From assembly GCA_000513555.1 (NCBI GenBank), contig ALYD01000015.1:19737-83736 (forward strand): DNA of 64,000 nt, read 5' to 3'. The notes below the pieces were generated by a model that did no database searches, had not been told where the DNA came from, and was given only the letters and a program-made list of their open reading frames with translations. This DNA is from Lachnospiraceae bacterium JC7 (lineage in GTDB: Bacteria; Bacillota; Clostridia; Lachnospirales; Lachnospiraceae). Shown in pieces: positions 9,851 through 17,828 of this stretch (the stretch's first letter is position 1; each line of letters starts with the position of its first letter). The position numbers and the translations under genes were made by a program.

Positions 9851-9924
9851 GCGTGCGTAGCTCAGTTGGATAGAGCGTCTGGCTACGGACCAGAAGGTCG
9901 TGGGTTCGAATCCTGTCGCACGCA
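9851..9924 (+). tRNA. tRNA-Arg (anticodon ACG)
   Basis: A 74-base cloverleaf. The acceptor GCGTGCG (9851-9857) pairs with CGCACGC (9917-9923), with discriminator A at 9924. The D-loop contains AGCTCAGTTGGATAGAGC, the anticodon loop is CTACGGA (ACG) and the T-loop is GGGTTCGAATCC. CCA is not encoded. It has its own promoter and terminator. Confidence 0.97.
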
Positions 9925-9930
9925 TAACTA

Positions 9931-9961
9931 AACCGAATCGCTGTTGCGGTTCGGTTTTTTT
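9931..9961 (+). terminator. tRNA-Arg terminator
   Basis: AACCGAA (9931-9937) pairs with TTCGGTT (9950-9956), with an inner CGC/GCG pair, followed by a run of T. Confidence 0.85.
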
Positions 9962-9979
9962 GTACCATATATTTTTCAT

Positions 9980-10000
9980 CTCCCGGGTCAGCCCCGGGAG
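9980..10000. repeat. GC-rich hairpin without U-run
   Basis: CTCCCGGG (9980-9987) and CCCGGGAG (9993-10000) form a perfect 8-bp stem downstream of the gene at 10041-10604. No T-run follows on either strand, so any terminator role is weak. Confidence 0.4.
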
Positions 10001-10040
10001 ATTCATGTCTCTTATATCAGTATCTTAAGTGCAATTCGGA

Positions 10041-10604
10041 TCAGAAATGATCATTTTCTCTCTTTCTCCGCTTTATCTCCTCCCGAAGATACGTAAAGGC
10101 TTTATCTTCTCCTTCATTTTTCAGCATCATAAGCAGTTCTATAAGCTCTTTTTTCGTCTCGGGATGAAGAAGGGTCGTCTCCCTGGTAGGCTCAAAATAT
10201 TCCCATGCCACACCGTCGTGATAATCCTTCCCCTTGTACACTTTGGCCGCCGCCACTCTGTCACAGAACATCTCTGCCACATATCTGTACGGCATCCTGC
10301 AGCCGATCATAGTCCCCTTTTTCTCCAGATCGTAATCACACCAGTATTCAAAATGATGCCTGTTTCTGCCTTTATGATGAAGCCACGCCTCCGACACACC
10401 TGTTTTCAAACGTTCCTCTGTATTGGGGCTCTTGTCTCCCTGATAGTACATGATACCGGTCTTAAACTCCACCCATGAGTACTTTGACAGATCATGCATG
10501 ATACCCTGTCTGTAGAGTCCAACTCTGAAGCAGTTCTTCAGTACCTCCCATTTATGTCTGTTTATAGTCTTGAAATGCCTGACCGCATTGATCATGTAGT
10601 TCAT
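10041..10604 (-). CDS. DUF5662-type protein, HD-like residues, function unknown
   Basis: Predicted soluble protein of 187 residues, resembling proteins catalogued as DUF5662. Visible features are MHDLSKYS (an HD pair), the His cluster HHKGRNRHHFEYW, and an acidic-basic C-terminal helix. These His/Asp residues could bind a metal as in HD-type phosphohydrolases, which is inference. An in-frame ATG lies farther upstream at 10664, but AAAGGAG at 10613-10619 fixes the start at 10604 (MNYMINAVRHF). It is monocistronic between tRNA-Arg and another uncharacterised gene. I do not assign a function. Confidence 0.7.
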   Translation of the reverse strand: MNYMINAVRHFKTINRHKWEVLKNCFRVGLYRQGIMHDLSKYSWVEFKTGIMYYQGDKSPNTEERLKTGVSEAWLHHKGRNRHHFEYWCDYDLEKKGTMIGCRMPYRYVAEMFCDRVAAAKVYKGKDYHDGVAWEYFEPTRETTLLHPETKKELIELLMMLKNEGEDKAFTYLREEIKRRKRENDHF

Positions 10605-10689
10605 AAAGTGTGCTCCTTTGATGCTAATGCTTAAATAATAACACAGCTGCCATTCAATGTTCATATGGTAAATGCTATCTAAATAAAAA

Positions 10690-10719
10690 AAGCCGGCAGA
10701 GTACGACTCCCACCGGCTT
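10690..10719 (-). terminator. Terminator of the 107-residue gene
   Basis: AAGCCGG (10690-10696) pairs with CCGGCTT (10713-10719). On the minus strand the stem is followed by TTTTTTATTTA. Confidence 0.8.
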
Positions 10720-10751
10720 CAATATAATAATTTAACCAAATTCACATATGA

Positions 10752-11075
10752 TCAGAATTCGTTCAGCAGCATCTGATTGGCCTTTTTATGATCTCCAAGA
10801 TCTATAAAATACCCGTAGAGAAAATCTCTCTGTCTGGATGTCAATGGTCGAATATGGGTAGCGGAAATGTTATTCCTCCCCGGATCATGCAGTAAGCAGT
10901 AACCCTTGTCACAGAGAAAATCACGCTCATTGGCACAATATCTCTCGCAGAACTCATGGTACCAGCCGTTTTTGTTTATTATCTCAACGGCTCCTTCAGT
11001 GTGTTCTCCCCACTCATAAGGAGTAAAGGTACCATCAGGTGAAATCCATCCAAGAATCGCTCTCGCTTCGTCCAT
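10752..11075 (-). CDS. Hypothetical protein, 107 residues
   Basis: Not recognised. The product (MDEARAILGWISPDGTF start) is soluble and rich in aromatic residues, His and Cys: a CERYCANERDFLCDKGYC segment has four cysteines within about 18 residues, which could be structural or bind metal. The sequence also reads open from an ATG at 11102, but GGAGG sits 7 bases before the ATG at 11075, making that the likely start. A good terminator follows. It has no operon partners. The clear SD and terminator argue that it is a real gene even without a known family. Confidence 0.65.
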   Translation of the reverse strand: MDEARAILGWISPDGTFTPYEWGEHTEGAVEIINKNGWYHEFCERYCANERDFLCDKGYCLLHDPGRNNISATHIRPLTSRQRDFLYGYFIDLGDHKKANQMLLNEF

Positions 11076-11263
11076 AACATGCCCTCCTTTTGGGTGTCCC
11101 ATGACATATTCTACATATGCAAGGCATCATGAAGTGAGGAAAGACCGGCCTCACTTAACTTATTATGACTCTTTATAACTCCTATCTGATTTCCGGATAC
11201 GGAAATATTTGTTGATTCCATAATAGCAAAAATATAAGTCCTACTTTATTAAATTTCGATAAA

Positions 11264-11314
11264 AAAAGAAGCATTTCATAGACTTCAAAAATGAAATCCA
11301 TGAAATGCTTCTTT
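11264..11314 (-). terminator. Terminator of the 65-residue gene
   Basis: GAAGCATTTCAT (11268-11279) pairs with ATGAAATGCTTC (11300-11311). Read on the minus strand the stem is followed by a 7-T run complementary to 11261-11267. Confidence 0.85.
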
Positions 11315-11327
11315 CCCCGTCCCTCAT

Positions 11328-11525
11328 TTATTTAGAGACTTCCGACCAAGATCCCTTCATACCTACGCTACCAAACTGGCAAGGATTAACCTTGGAATAA
11401 AAGTGCTGCTTTCCACTGTCATCAATAACTGAAACGCAGAACTGGTTTACATCCTCAACCTCATACATCTTTCCGTTTGTAAGTCCATTGGCAAAGCTTG
11501 AACCTTTGTACAGTAGTCTTGTCAT
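11328..11525 (-). CDS. Small hypothetical protein, 65 residues
   Basis: Not assigned to a family. The start MTRLLYKGSSFANGL and the phrase LTNGKMYEVEDV resemble short beta-barrel (SH3-like) proteins of Firmicutes in which a K-x-YEV strand is typical, but this is only a pattern impression. A GGAG ribosome site precedes the ATG, a TTTGCA-N17-TATAAT promoter lies about 50 bases upstream, and a strong terminator follows within 15 bases of the stop. So it appears to be a genuine single-gene transcript. Confidence 0.65.
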   Translation of the reverse strand: MTRLLYKGSSFANGLTNGKMYEVEDVNQFCVSVIDDSGKQHFYSKVNPCQFGSVGMKGSWSEVSK

Positions 11526-11577
11526 TATTCTCTACTCTCCTTAAAGCATAAATTGTTTTTCCCCAAAAACATGGTTG

Positions 11578-11606
11578 ATTATAGCATTTATATTTATTAA
11601 TGCAAA
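11578..11606 (-). promoter_or_regulatory. Promoter of the 65-residue gene
   Basis: On the minus strand TTTGCA (11601-11606), 17 bases, TATAAT (11578-11583). Confidence 0.6.
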
Positions 11607-11870
11607 CATAAAATAAATTTAATTCCTTTTTGGTATAGCTGAACCCGGCATAACATTAATCTCCCGTATAATTCCAATTATTGAAATAATTTTCCATTCA
11701 GTCATTTCCGTTTATTTACAAAATTCCGCAAAGTCCTATGATGCAATTTCAACCATAATCATTCAAATACCATCACCCTAAAACGCTTTCATCATCACAT
11801 CACCCCAAATGTGTTGATTTGTTATGTATAAACAAATTTTATTAATTTCAATTAAATTTATCCATAAAAT
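11607..11870. other. Gene-free AT-rich stretch
   Basis: About 260 bases of AT-rich sequence between the promoter of the small gene and the terminator of the PAS-EAL gene. I see no open frame with a ribosome site, no tRNA and no long repeat. Confidence 0.6.
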
Positions 11871-11871
11871 A

Positions 11872-11913
11872 AAACCGTTTTAATAAAAGCAGAAATTTTA
11901 CTAAAACGGTTTC
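11872..11913 (-). terminator. Terminator of the PAS-EAL gene
   Basis: AAACCGTTTTA (11872-11882) pairs with TAAAACGGTTT (11902-11912). On the minus strand it is followed by TATTTTATGG, a moderately U-rich tail. Confidence 0.7.
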
Positions 11914-11969
11914 ATTACTTTTAATTATATTAATCCACGGAAATACAGATCACTCCGTGTTTTTCCTGG

Positions 11970-14900
11970 CTATTCCGCCTTCTGTCCGCTCATTTCCTCA
12001 TCCACCACATCACAGATGACAAAGCAGGCATTAGGTTCCTCTGTGGGAGATGCTGTAAATTTAAGCCAATGATGTGTAGCGCCGTCATACAGCGTAGCCT
12101 TCACAAATTCACCCTTGCAGGCACGACAGGTCAGATCTATCCAGCTCTTGTCCGTCTGAGGGAATGTCTCCAGATAACCCTTTCCCAGAAGTTCATTCCT
12201 TGTCTTTCCCGTCATTTCACAGTAAGCGTTATTGACAAAGATAAAGATCATATCCGTTGCTTTCGCACCGTTCTTATCAAACAGAGGTCTGACCATGACT
12301 CCCGGAAGCGGAATGTCAGTGTATGGATCGGGAAGCTTCTCATCCACCACTCCGAGACTGTCACCATGGAATCGTCTTGCCTTACGGATACGATTGTTTG
12401 CAAGTTCCATAAGTCCTTGATAGCCATCAGCCTCTATCCCGCTGGCAACACCGCATTGAGGCACCAGCCTGCACTCTCTTCCGTCTATCTCTGTAATTTC
12501 ACTGATGCGTGTCCTGCACTCATGAAGACATGCATATACCAGATCTATAGTTCGTCCCCGCTCACATATTCCGAAATGAGCGCCTTCGTTTCTCGAAATG
12601 GCCGCAGTGCTGCTGAAAGTACTCTTAACGATATCCTTAAGCTGCTTCAAGAGCTTCATGGCCACTTCTCCGCCATAGTCCACCAGCACATCGCTGTATC
12701 CGTCCACTTTTAATGATATGTAAATATAATTCTCTCCGTTTGTACGGAAATTGTTGTCAAGCTCAGAAAGAGCCCCTATAAGTCCCTGTACATTCATAAG
12801 TCCCGTAACCGGATCCACAAATCTGGCATCTCTGTGAGCTCCGTCTGCGATCACATCATAATCAGCATCTACCATATAGCCTACGAGACCCACTATGTGA
12901 TTATCCTTATATACAGGGATCTTCGAAGCTATGATATGGTGAGTGACTCCATCCACAACATTGATTGTTGTTGCATTAAGTATGGATTCTCCCTTTGTAA
13001 GGACTCTTATCTCATCAGACTCAAACGGCGCATCATTAAGATGCCAGCCTACTTCCTCGTCTGTCTTTCCCAGAAATTCTTCTCCCGTCTTGAACCCGTA
13101 ATAATCATAGAATGCCTTTGTTGCCCCCACGAATCGTCTGTCCTTGTCCTTCCAGAACATCTTGAGATTACTTTCAGCCACCAGAGATTTCCATATATAT
13201 ATTTCATCGGATTCTATGGCATCAAGCTCCAGATATCCATAGCTCAAAATCCTCTTTACAAATTCCTTCTTTCCTTCAGAATCAAGATTCTCTATTGCTG
13301 CCGGTTTAATGCAAAAAAGCAGTTTATCCTCCTCGGCTTTATTACTGAAAAGCAGCATCAGTTCCATCCAGAGATAGTTGCCGTCATCTCTTTTAGCCAG
13401 AAAGAAATCCGAGAAAAAACCTCTTCCGGATTTTCTTATCTTATCCAGAATATAGTCCTTGCAGGCAAACCGCTCCCATCTTTCTGTCTCTTCACGATAT
13501 AATCTGTCTTTAAGCGGAACAGAACAGAGGATATCTTCTCCGCCTATTACATCGCCTTCTGATTCTCCTTCCATATTGCTGACCACAACTTTTCTCAGCT
13601 TGTTTTTAAGATCCAGCAGATATATACACTCGTAAACAGACCCGAGGTTTCTGATGATCTCATCTCTTTCCTCAGAAGCTCTGATCCTGTTATATATTTT
13701 TCCGTCAAGAACTGCCGATAGAATCGCACCGTTCCTTGATTTCGCCACCAGAGTAAAGGAAAAATGAAGATACTTCCCTCTGAAGGCAAAGGTCATAGAC
13801 TCCCTTTTTTCACTTTTTATGGCATTATTCGCCAGATTTCTGAACCTCGAACTATAGGTACTGTCCTCCGAGTTCATGAGATTGTCAATGTATATGTCCA
13901 GTGCTTCATCATCGCCCTCTTTAGGCAGTTCCCCGAGATAAGCATTGTTTCTGAACACCACATCAAACCTGTTCCCGTCATAAAAGAACAGCGCAAGAGG
14001 ACTCTTGGTGACAACATCTATGAGTCCTATTTTCTGGTAAAGGGTATATTCTTCCCTTGTTTCATAGATTATCTTATTCTCTCTAAGGCGATCTATCGCT
14101 TTTGCCAGAGCCAGAGGCTTCCCGTAGTAGTATCCCTGTATACGTTCACACCCTATCTCTCTGAGAAAGTCAACATGTTCCTTTGTCTCCACTCCCTCTG
14201 CAAGTGTATGGATGCCCAGACTTTTGGCCATCCTGACAGCCATGGTAACGATTTTCTTGGATTTCTCATTAAAGTTCTTGAGAAAACCCATATCTATCTT
14301 TATTTCATCAAAATCAAAGTCCTTAAGAATATTAAGGGATGAGTATCCGCTTCCGAAATCATCCATCAATACCTCAAATCCGGCCTGATGGAACCTGTCT
14401 ATAGCGCCCTTCATCATTTCGCCGTCCGAAATGATCGAAGTTTCCGTGAGCTCTATAGCGATCAGATTTCTTCTCACCCCATGGGAATCGCAGGTAGATG
14501 CTATTATCTCCACAGGATCGCAGTGCTCAAAATCCGAGCGGGAAATGTTTATGGAAACGGGCACAACATTGGCACCCTGTCTGATGCGCTGCTGAAGCAT
14601 GGAAATGACCCTCTGGGCTATATAGATATCAAGCTTGTATGAAAGATCGTTCTCCTCCAACACAGGTATGAACTGTCCCGGAGAGAACACGCCCAGTTCA
14701 GGATCTTCCCATCTTGCAAGAGCTTCAACACTGCACAGTCTTCCCGAAAAGGTTCTGATTATGGGCTGATAATACGGTTCTATCCATCCTTCCGATATGG
14801 CTCTGTCTATATTTGATAATATGTAGCTTTTCTGTGTCACACCGGTATCTGCTACGGCCACGGGAAAATTAATAAACACATTGAACAGAGGACCCTCGCT

Positions 14901-15263
14901 CTGGCTCAGATAATATCTGCCATGAGCCATAACGTTCTTTATGGTCCCCTTTTTTGTTATGATACGAAATTCGATCTTTGAATATTCATCACCTGTCTGT
15001 GAGATCTGTTTGCGTATAGCCTTCTTTACAGTCTCGTAATCATCCGGATGGATCACATCCTTAAAAGAGCCTCCGGCATAATCCAGAAACTCCTCTTTAC
15101 TTTCACAGTCAAATTCGTCTATCAGGATATCATTGACAAAGACTATCTCTTCCTTGCTCCAGTCTGCCCTGTGTATGATGAGACCTCCGGGAACAGCCCT
15201 GATGGCGTCCTGCATATATGGTTTAGAATATTCTCTTAATGGTACAATGTTTTCCGCCCGCAT
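11970..15263 (-). CDS. PAS-EAL multidomain cyclic-di-GMP phosphodiesterase with degenerate GGDEF domain
   Basis: Large 1097-residue signalling protein with no clear transmembrane segment, probably cytoplasmic. Approximate order: PAS (20-130), EAL (150-395), PAS-like (405-520), PAS-like (540-680), PAS (695-800), GGDEF-like (810-965), PAS (985-1085). The EAL domain keeps its catalytic residues: EAL at 180-182, ELTET, DDFGSG at 301, KID, AEGVE near 356 and QGY at 376, so c-di-GMP hydrolysis is likely. In the GGDEF-like domain the signature is replaced by NEGAHF (892-897), so cyclase activity should be lost. The EAL domain precedes the GGDEF-like one, the reverse of the common order. It is a single gene with its own terminator. 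Signals sensed by the PAS domains are unknown. Confidence 0.9.
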   Translation of the reverse strand: MRAENIVPLREYSKPYMQDAIRAVPGGLIIHRADWSKEEIVFVNDILIDEFDCESKEEFLDYAGGSFKDVIHPDDYETVKKAIRKQISQTGDEYSKIEFRIITKKGTIKNVMAHGRYYLSQSEGPLFNVFINFPVAVADTGVTQKSYILSNIDRAISEGWIEPYYQPIIRTFSGRLCSVEALARWEDPELGVFSPGQFIPVLEENDLSYKLDIYIAQRVISMLQQRIRQGANVVPVSINISRSDFEHCDPVEIIASTCDSHGVRRNLIAIELTETSIISDGEMMKGAIDRFHQAGFEVLMDDFGSGYSSLNILKDFDFDEIKIDMGFLKNFNEKSKKIVTMAVRMAKSLGIHTLAEGVETKEHVDFLREIGCERIQGYYYGKPLALAKAIDRLRENKIIYETREEYTLYQKIGLIDVVTKSPLALFFYDGNRFDVVFRNNAYLGELPKEGDDEALDIYIDNLMNSEDSTYSSRFRNLANNAIKSEKRESMTFAFRGKYLHFSFTLVAKSRNGAILSAVLDGKIYNRIRASEERDEIIRNLGSVYECIYLLDLKNKLRKVVVSNMEGESEGDVIGGEDILCSVPLKDRLYREETERWERFACKDYILDKIRKSGRGFFSDFFLAKRDDGNYLWMELMLLFSNKAEEDKLLFCIKPAAIENLDSEGKKEFVKRILSYGYLELDAIESDEIYIWKSLVAESNLKMFWKDKDRRFVGATKAFYDYYGFKTGEEFLGKTDEEVGWHLNDAPFESDEIRVLTKGESILNATTINVVDGVTHHIIASKIPVYKDNHIVGLVGYMVDADYDVIADGAHRDARFVDPVTGLMNVQGLIGALSELDNNFRTNGENYIYISLKVDGYSDVLVDYGGEVAMKLLKQLKDIVKSTFSSTAAISRNEGAHFGICERGRTIDLVYACLHECRTRISEITEIDGRECRLVPQCGVASGIEADGYQGLMELANNRIRKARRFHGDSLGVVDEKLPDPYTDIPLPGVMVRPLFDKNGAKATDMIFIFVNNAYCEMTGKTRNELLGKGYLETFPQTDKSWIDLTCRACKGEFVKATLYDGATHHWLKFTASPTEEPNACFVICDVVDEEMSGQKAE

Positions 15264-15393
15264 ACCGTCAAAAACTCCGCTTGTGATTTTCAGTCAAACC
15301 ATGGTTCCAACAGTTCTATCGGCAATAACACATCAATAAATAAATAGAGTTGGTTCGTTCTCTTCACATAAATGATTTTGTATGCAAAACAAA

Positions 15394-15418
15394 AAGGCCT
15401 GTGCATAAAGCACAGACC
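15394..15418 (-). terminator. tRNA-Ser terminator
   Basis: CTGTGC (15399-15404) pairs with GCACAG (15410-15415), extended by flanking G-C pairs. On the minus strand the tail is TTTTTGTTTTG. Confidence 0.8.
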
Positions 15419-15426
15419 CGGATCAG

Positions 15427-15512
15427 CGCAGAGGGTGGGGTTCGAACCCACGTGCCCTTGCGGACAAACGGTTTTCAAGACCGCCTCGTTATGACCACTT
15501 CGATACCTCTGC
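15427..15512 (-). tRNA. tRNA-Ser (anticodon TGA)
   Basis: An 86-base class II tRNA read on the minus strand. The acceptor GCAGAGG (complement of 15506-15512) pairs with CCTCTGC (complement of 15428-15434), discriminator G. The anticodon loop is CTTGAAA (TGA), the long variable arm is GTCCGCAAGGGC and the T-loop is GGGTTCGAACCCC. It has its own promoter and terminator. Confidence 0.96.
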
Positions 15513-15547
15513 ATATTCATTTGTGCCGCTGTCTCAGCGACTTGTAT

Positions 15548-15576
15548 AATATACTCATTTTACTCTTCCAAGTCAA
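15548..15576 (-). promoter_or_regulatory. tRNA-Ser promoter
   Basis: On the minus strand TTGACT (15571-15576), 17 bases, TATATT (15548-15553). Confidence 0.7.
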
Positions 15577-15638
15577 GAACTTTTTGTTTTTTCTTTTTGC
15601 ATTCCATATCTTGATACATCCGAAAAAGCCTCAACAAA

Positions 15639-15663
15639 AAAAGATCCCCGCAGTGCTGCGGGG
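15639..15663 (-). terminator. Glycosyltransferase terminator
   Basis: CCCCGCAG (15646-15653) and CTGCGGGG (15656-15663) form a very stable stem, followed on the minus strand by ATCTTTTTTTG, only 8 bases after the stop codon. Confidence 0.9.
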
Positions 15664-15671
15664 AAAAAATA

Positions 15672-16691
15672 TCAGTTAAATCCGTAGAATTTCTGAGCGA
15701 GCTTATAGCACATGATGGTGAGCTTATTTCCCGCCTTCGTGTTGAAATTCATTCCCTGTCCGAGGAAAGATGCCCTCATACGGAGCCATACCGGGAAGTT
15801 TGTCTCTCTTATATGATTCCAGAGCTCCTTTTTCTTCTCCATATTCTCCGGAAGCCCTGACTTGATGGCAAGCACCGAAGAAATGGTGGTTATGATCTGA
15901 AGATAGCTGAACATGTACTTACGGAGCTTTCTGCTGGTGAGCTTATTGAGATCGCAGCACTCAAGCATGATGCGGTTCACTTTAAGCTGCTGATCTATGC
16001 GTCCTATCATAACTGTCTCGTTTACGGACTGATCATCACGTCCGATGAAATAATGATACAGGTTAATGTTCATGTAATACATGGTCTTAACGGATGGCAG
16101 CGGCTGGTATACGAAGATATTGTCAACATAGAAGGTATGCTTCGGAAGCTCCAGCTTGCAGTCTCTCAACATCTGTGTGCGATAAATAACCGAATGCATC
16201 AGTATATACTGGCCTATATGGAAATGCCTGACATCCTTCCATGAGAATACCTGATCCTGAGGAAGAGCAGTCGTATATCTCATCACCTTCTTATGAGTCT
16301 GACCCACCTTATCATAGATAAAGTTGCAGACAAACATGTCGACCGAATTACCTTCCATAACAAGGGAGCGGAGCTGAGAAAGGACTTTCGGAAGGGCATC
16401 TGCATCAAGCCAGTCATCGGAATCCACAACCTTGAAATACAGCCCTGTGGCGTTTTTCAGTCCGGTATTTACAGCCTCTCCGTGTCCTCCGTTCTCCTGA
16501 TGCACAGCCTTTACGATTCCGGGATACTTCGCTTCATATTCCTTTGCTATTTCAAAGGTATTATCCTTTTGAGAACCGTCATCCACAACGATGATCTCTA
16601 CCTCGTCCCCTCCCAAAAGAATGGATTCAATGCACTTTCCCATATATGCTGCGGAATTGTAGCATGGGATCGCAAAACTAACTAACTTCAT
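15672..16691 (-). CDS. Family 2 glycosyltransferase
   Basis: GT-A fold glycosyltransferase of 339 residues. The N-terminus SFAIPCYNSAAYMGKCIES and IIVVDDGS are the nucleotide-sugar binding part, ENGGHGEAVNTGL follows, and VVDSDDW provides the metal-binding DxD-type acidic residues. The C-terminal half lacks obvious membrane helices. It likely transfers a sugar to a cell-surface polymer or lipid, but donor and acceptor cannot be read. The gene is monocistronic; neighbours (tRNA-Ser, carbamate kinase) give no pathway hint. The start at 16691 is the first ATG before a weak A-rich leader. Confidence 0.85.
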   Translation of the reverse strand: MKLVSFAIPCYNSAAYMGKCIESILLGGDEVEIIVVDDGSQKDNTFEIAKEYEAKYPGIVKAVHQENGGHGEAVNTGLKNATGLYFKVVDSDDWLDADALPKVLSQLRSLVMEGNSVDMFVCNFIYDKVGQTHKKVMRYTTALPQDQVFSWKDVRHFHIGQYILMHSVIYRTQMLRDCKLELPKHTFYVDNIFVYQPLPSVKTMYYMNINLYHYFIGRDDQSVNETVMIGRIDQQLKVNRIMLECCDLNKLTSRKLRKYMFSYLQIITTISSVLAIKSGLPENMEKKKELWNHIRETNFPVWLRMRASFLGQGMNFNTKAGNKLTIMCYKLAQKFYGFN

Positions 16692-16810
16692 TGATTTTCC
16701 TCACAATTTTCTCAGATCGCCATGATGTTTATAAAAAGCAATCCTTAGTCTTATACACAGTACAGAAACGCACTGCGCTGTATGAAAGTTATTTCTCAAT
16801 TTAAAAAATA

Positions 16811-16847
16811 AAAGCCACGTGGAAATTTTAACCCCACGTGGCTTTTT
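16811..16847 (-). terminator. Terminator of the car operon
   Basis: AAAGCCACGTGG (16811-16822) pairs with CCACGTGGCTTT (16834-16845). A-rich and T-rich flanks allow termination in either direction; it follows the carbamate kinase gene. Confidence 0.9.
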
Positions 16848-16875
16848 ATTCAAGTTTATTTATCAGAGACCTTCA

Positions 16876-17811
16876 TCAGGCGATGGTGGTACCTGCAAGT
16901 CCGGCCACCGCCTTCTCTGCAAGCTCCATTGAAGTGATGATGGCACGTCTGCCGTTTCCTGCCTCAACGAAGTCGATTCCTGCCTCTACCTTAGGCTGCA
17001 TGGACTTGAACTCAAAGTGACCGTCCTTTATATACTGTTCGGCCTCTTCAATGGACATTCTGCTGAGAGGTTTCTCATCAGGCTGTCCGAAGTTTAGAGA
17101 TACCTGATCCACCGCTGTTGTGATGAGGAGCACATCCGCATCGATCTCCTTGGCGAGAAGGCCCGCTGTTCTGTCCTTCTCTATTACTGCTGCAGCGCCC
17201 TTCAGGTTGTTGCCCTGTCTGAGTACCGGGATTCCGCCGCCTCCGCAGGCGATGACCACCTGATCCGCATCCAGAAGAGCCTTAATGGCGTCTATCTCAA
17301 CGATGGACTTTGGTACAGGGGCCGGAACTATACGCTGGAACTTTCCTTCAGAGATCATGACAACGTGATTTCCGTTGTCCTCTTCTCTCTTTGCCTCTTC
17401 AGCATTCATGATCTTTCCAACCTTTTTGATAGGGTTGTAGAAGCTCTCGTCATAAGGGTCAACAAGTACCTGTGTAAGTACCGTAGAGGCGGTTTTATAG
17501 ATTCCGCGCTTTACAAGCTCGGCTCTTACAGAGTTCTGAAGATCATATCCGATCATACCCTGACTCATGGCGGAGCAGACACTGAGAGGTGTAGTCACGT
17601 ACTGTTCAGGCAGCTCATCGGAGAGATTCTTCATTGCAGTGTGTATCATACCTACCTGAGGAGCATTTGAGAAGACCAGTGCCACCTGATATCCGTTCTC
17701 AACAAAGTCGGCGATCATAACCGCTGTTCTCTCTGTCGCAGCCTTTAACTCAGGAAGTGTAAAGCCCAGATCCTTATGTCCGAGGGCGATAACCATACGC
17801 TTCTTACTCAT
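16876..17811 (-). CDS. arcC: Carbamate kinase family protein with altered N-terminal motif
   Basis: Amino-acid-kinase-fold enzyme expected to interconvert carbamoyl phosphate plus ADP with ATP plus carbamate. It has 311 residues, the family length. CGGGGIPV and DKDRTAG-like segments (EKDRTAGLLA) are present. The usual ALGGNAL at the N-terminus is replaced by ALGHKDLG, a real departure at the phosphate-binding loop, so activity is not certain. The first ATG lies at 17817, but the spacing from GGGAGG favours the ATG at 17811 (MSKKRM). It follows carB after 17 bases, so it belongs to a carA-carB-arcC operon. No arginine deiminase or ornithine carbamoyltransferase lies nearby. Confidence 0.85.
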   Translation of the reverse strand: MSKKRMVIALGHKDLGFTLPELKAATERTAVMIADFVENGYQVALVFSNAPQVGMIHTAMKNLSDELPEQYVTTPLSVCSAMSQGMIGYDLQNSVRAELVKRGIYKTASTVLTQVLVDPYDESFYNPIKKVGKIMNAEEAKREEDNGNHVVMISEGKFQRIVPAPVPKSIVEIDAIKALLDADQVVIACGGGGIPVLRQGNNLKGAAAVIEKDRTAGLLAKEIDADVLLITTAVDQVSLNFGQPDEKPLSRMSIEEAEQYIKDGHFEFKSMQPKVEAGIDFVEAGNGRRAIITSMELAEKAVAGLAGTTIA

Positions 17812-17828
17812 GTTCATTTTCCTCCCTA

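Noticed and set aside
12834..13502. 222-codon plus-strand open frame, and similar long frames inside the PAS-EAL gene
   Set aside because: Antisense to a gene with clear domain motifs; no ribosome site, no family resemblance.
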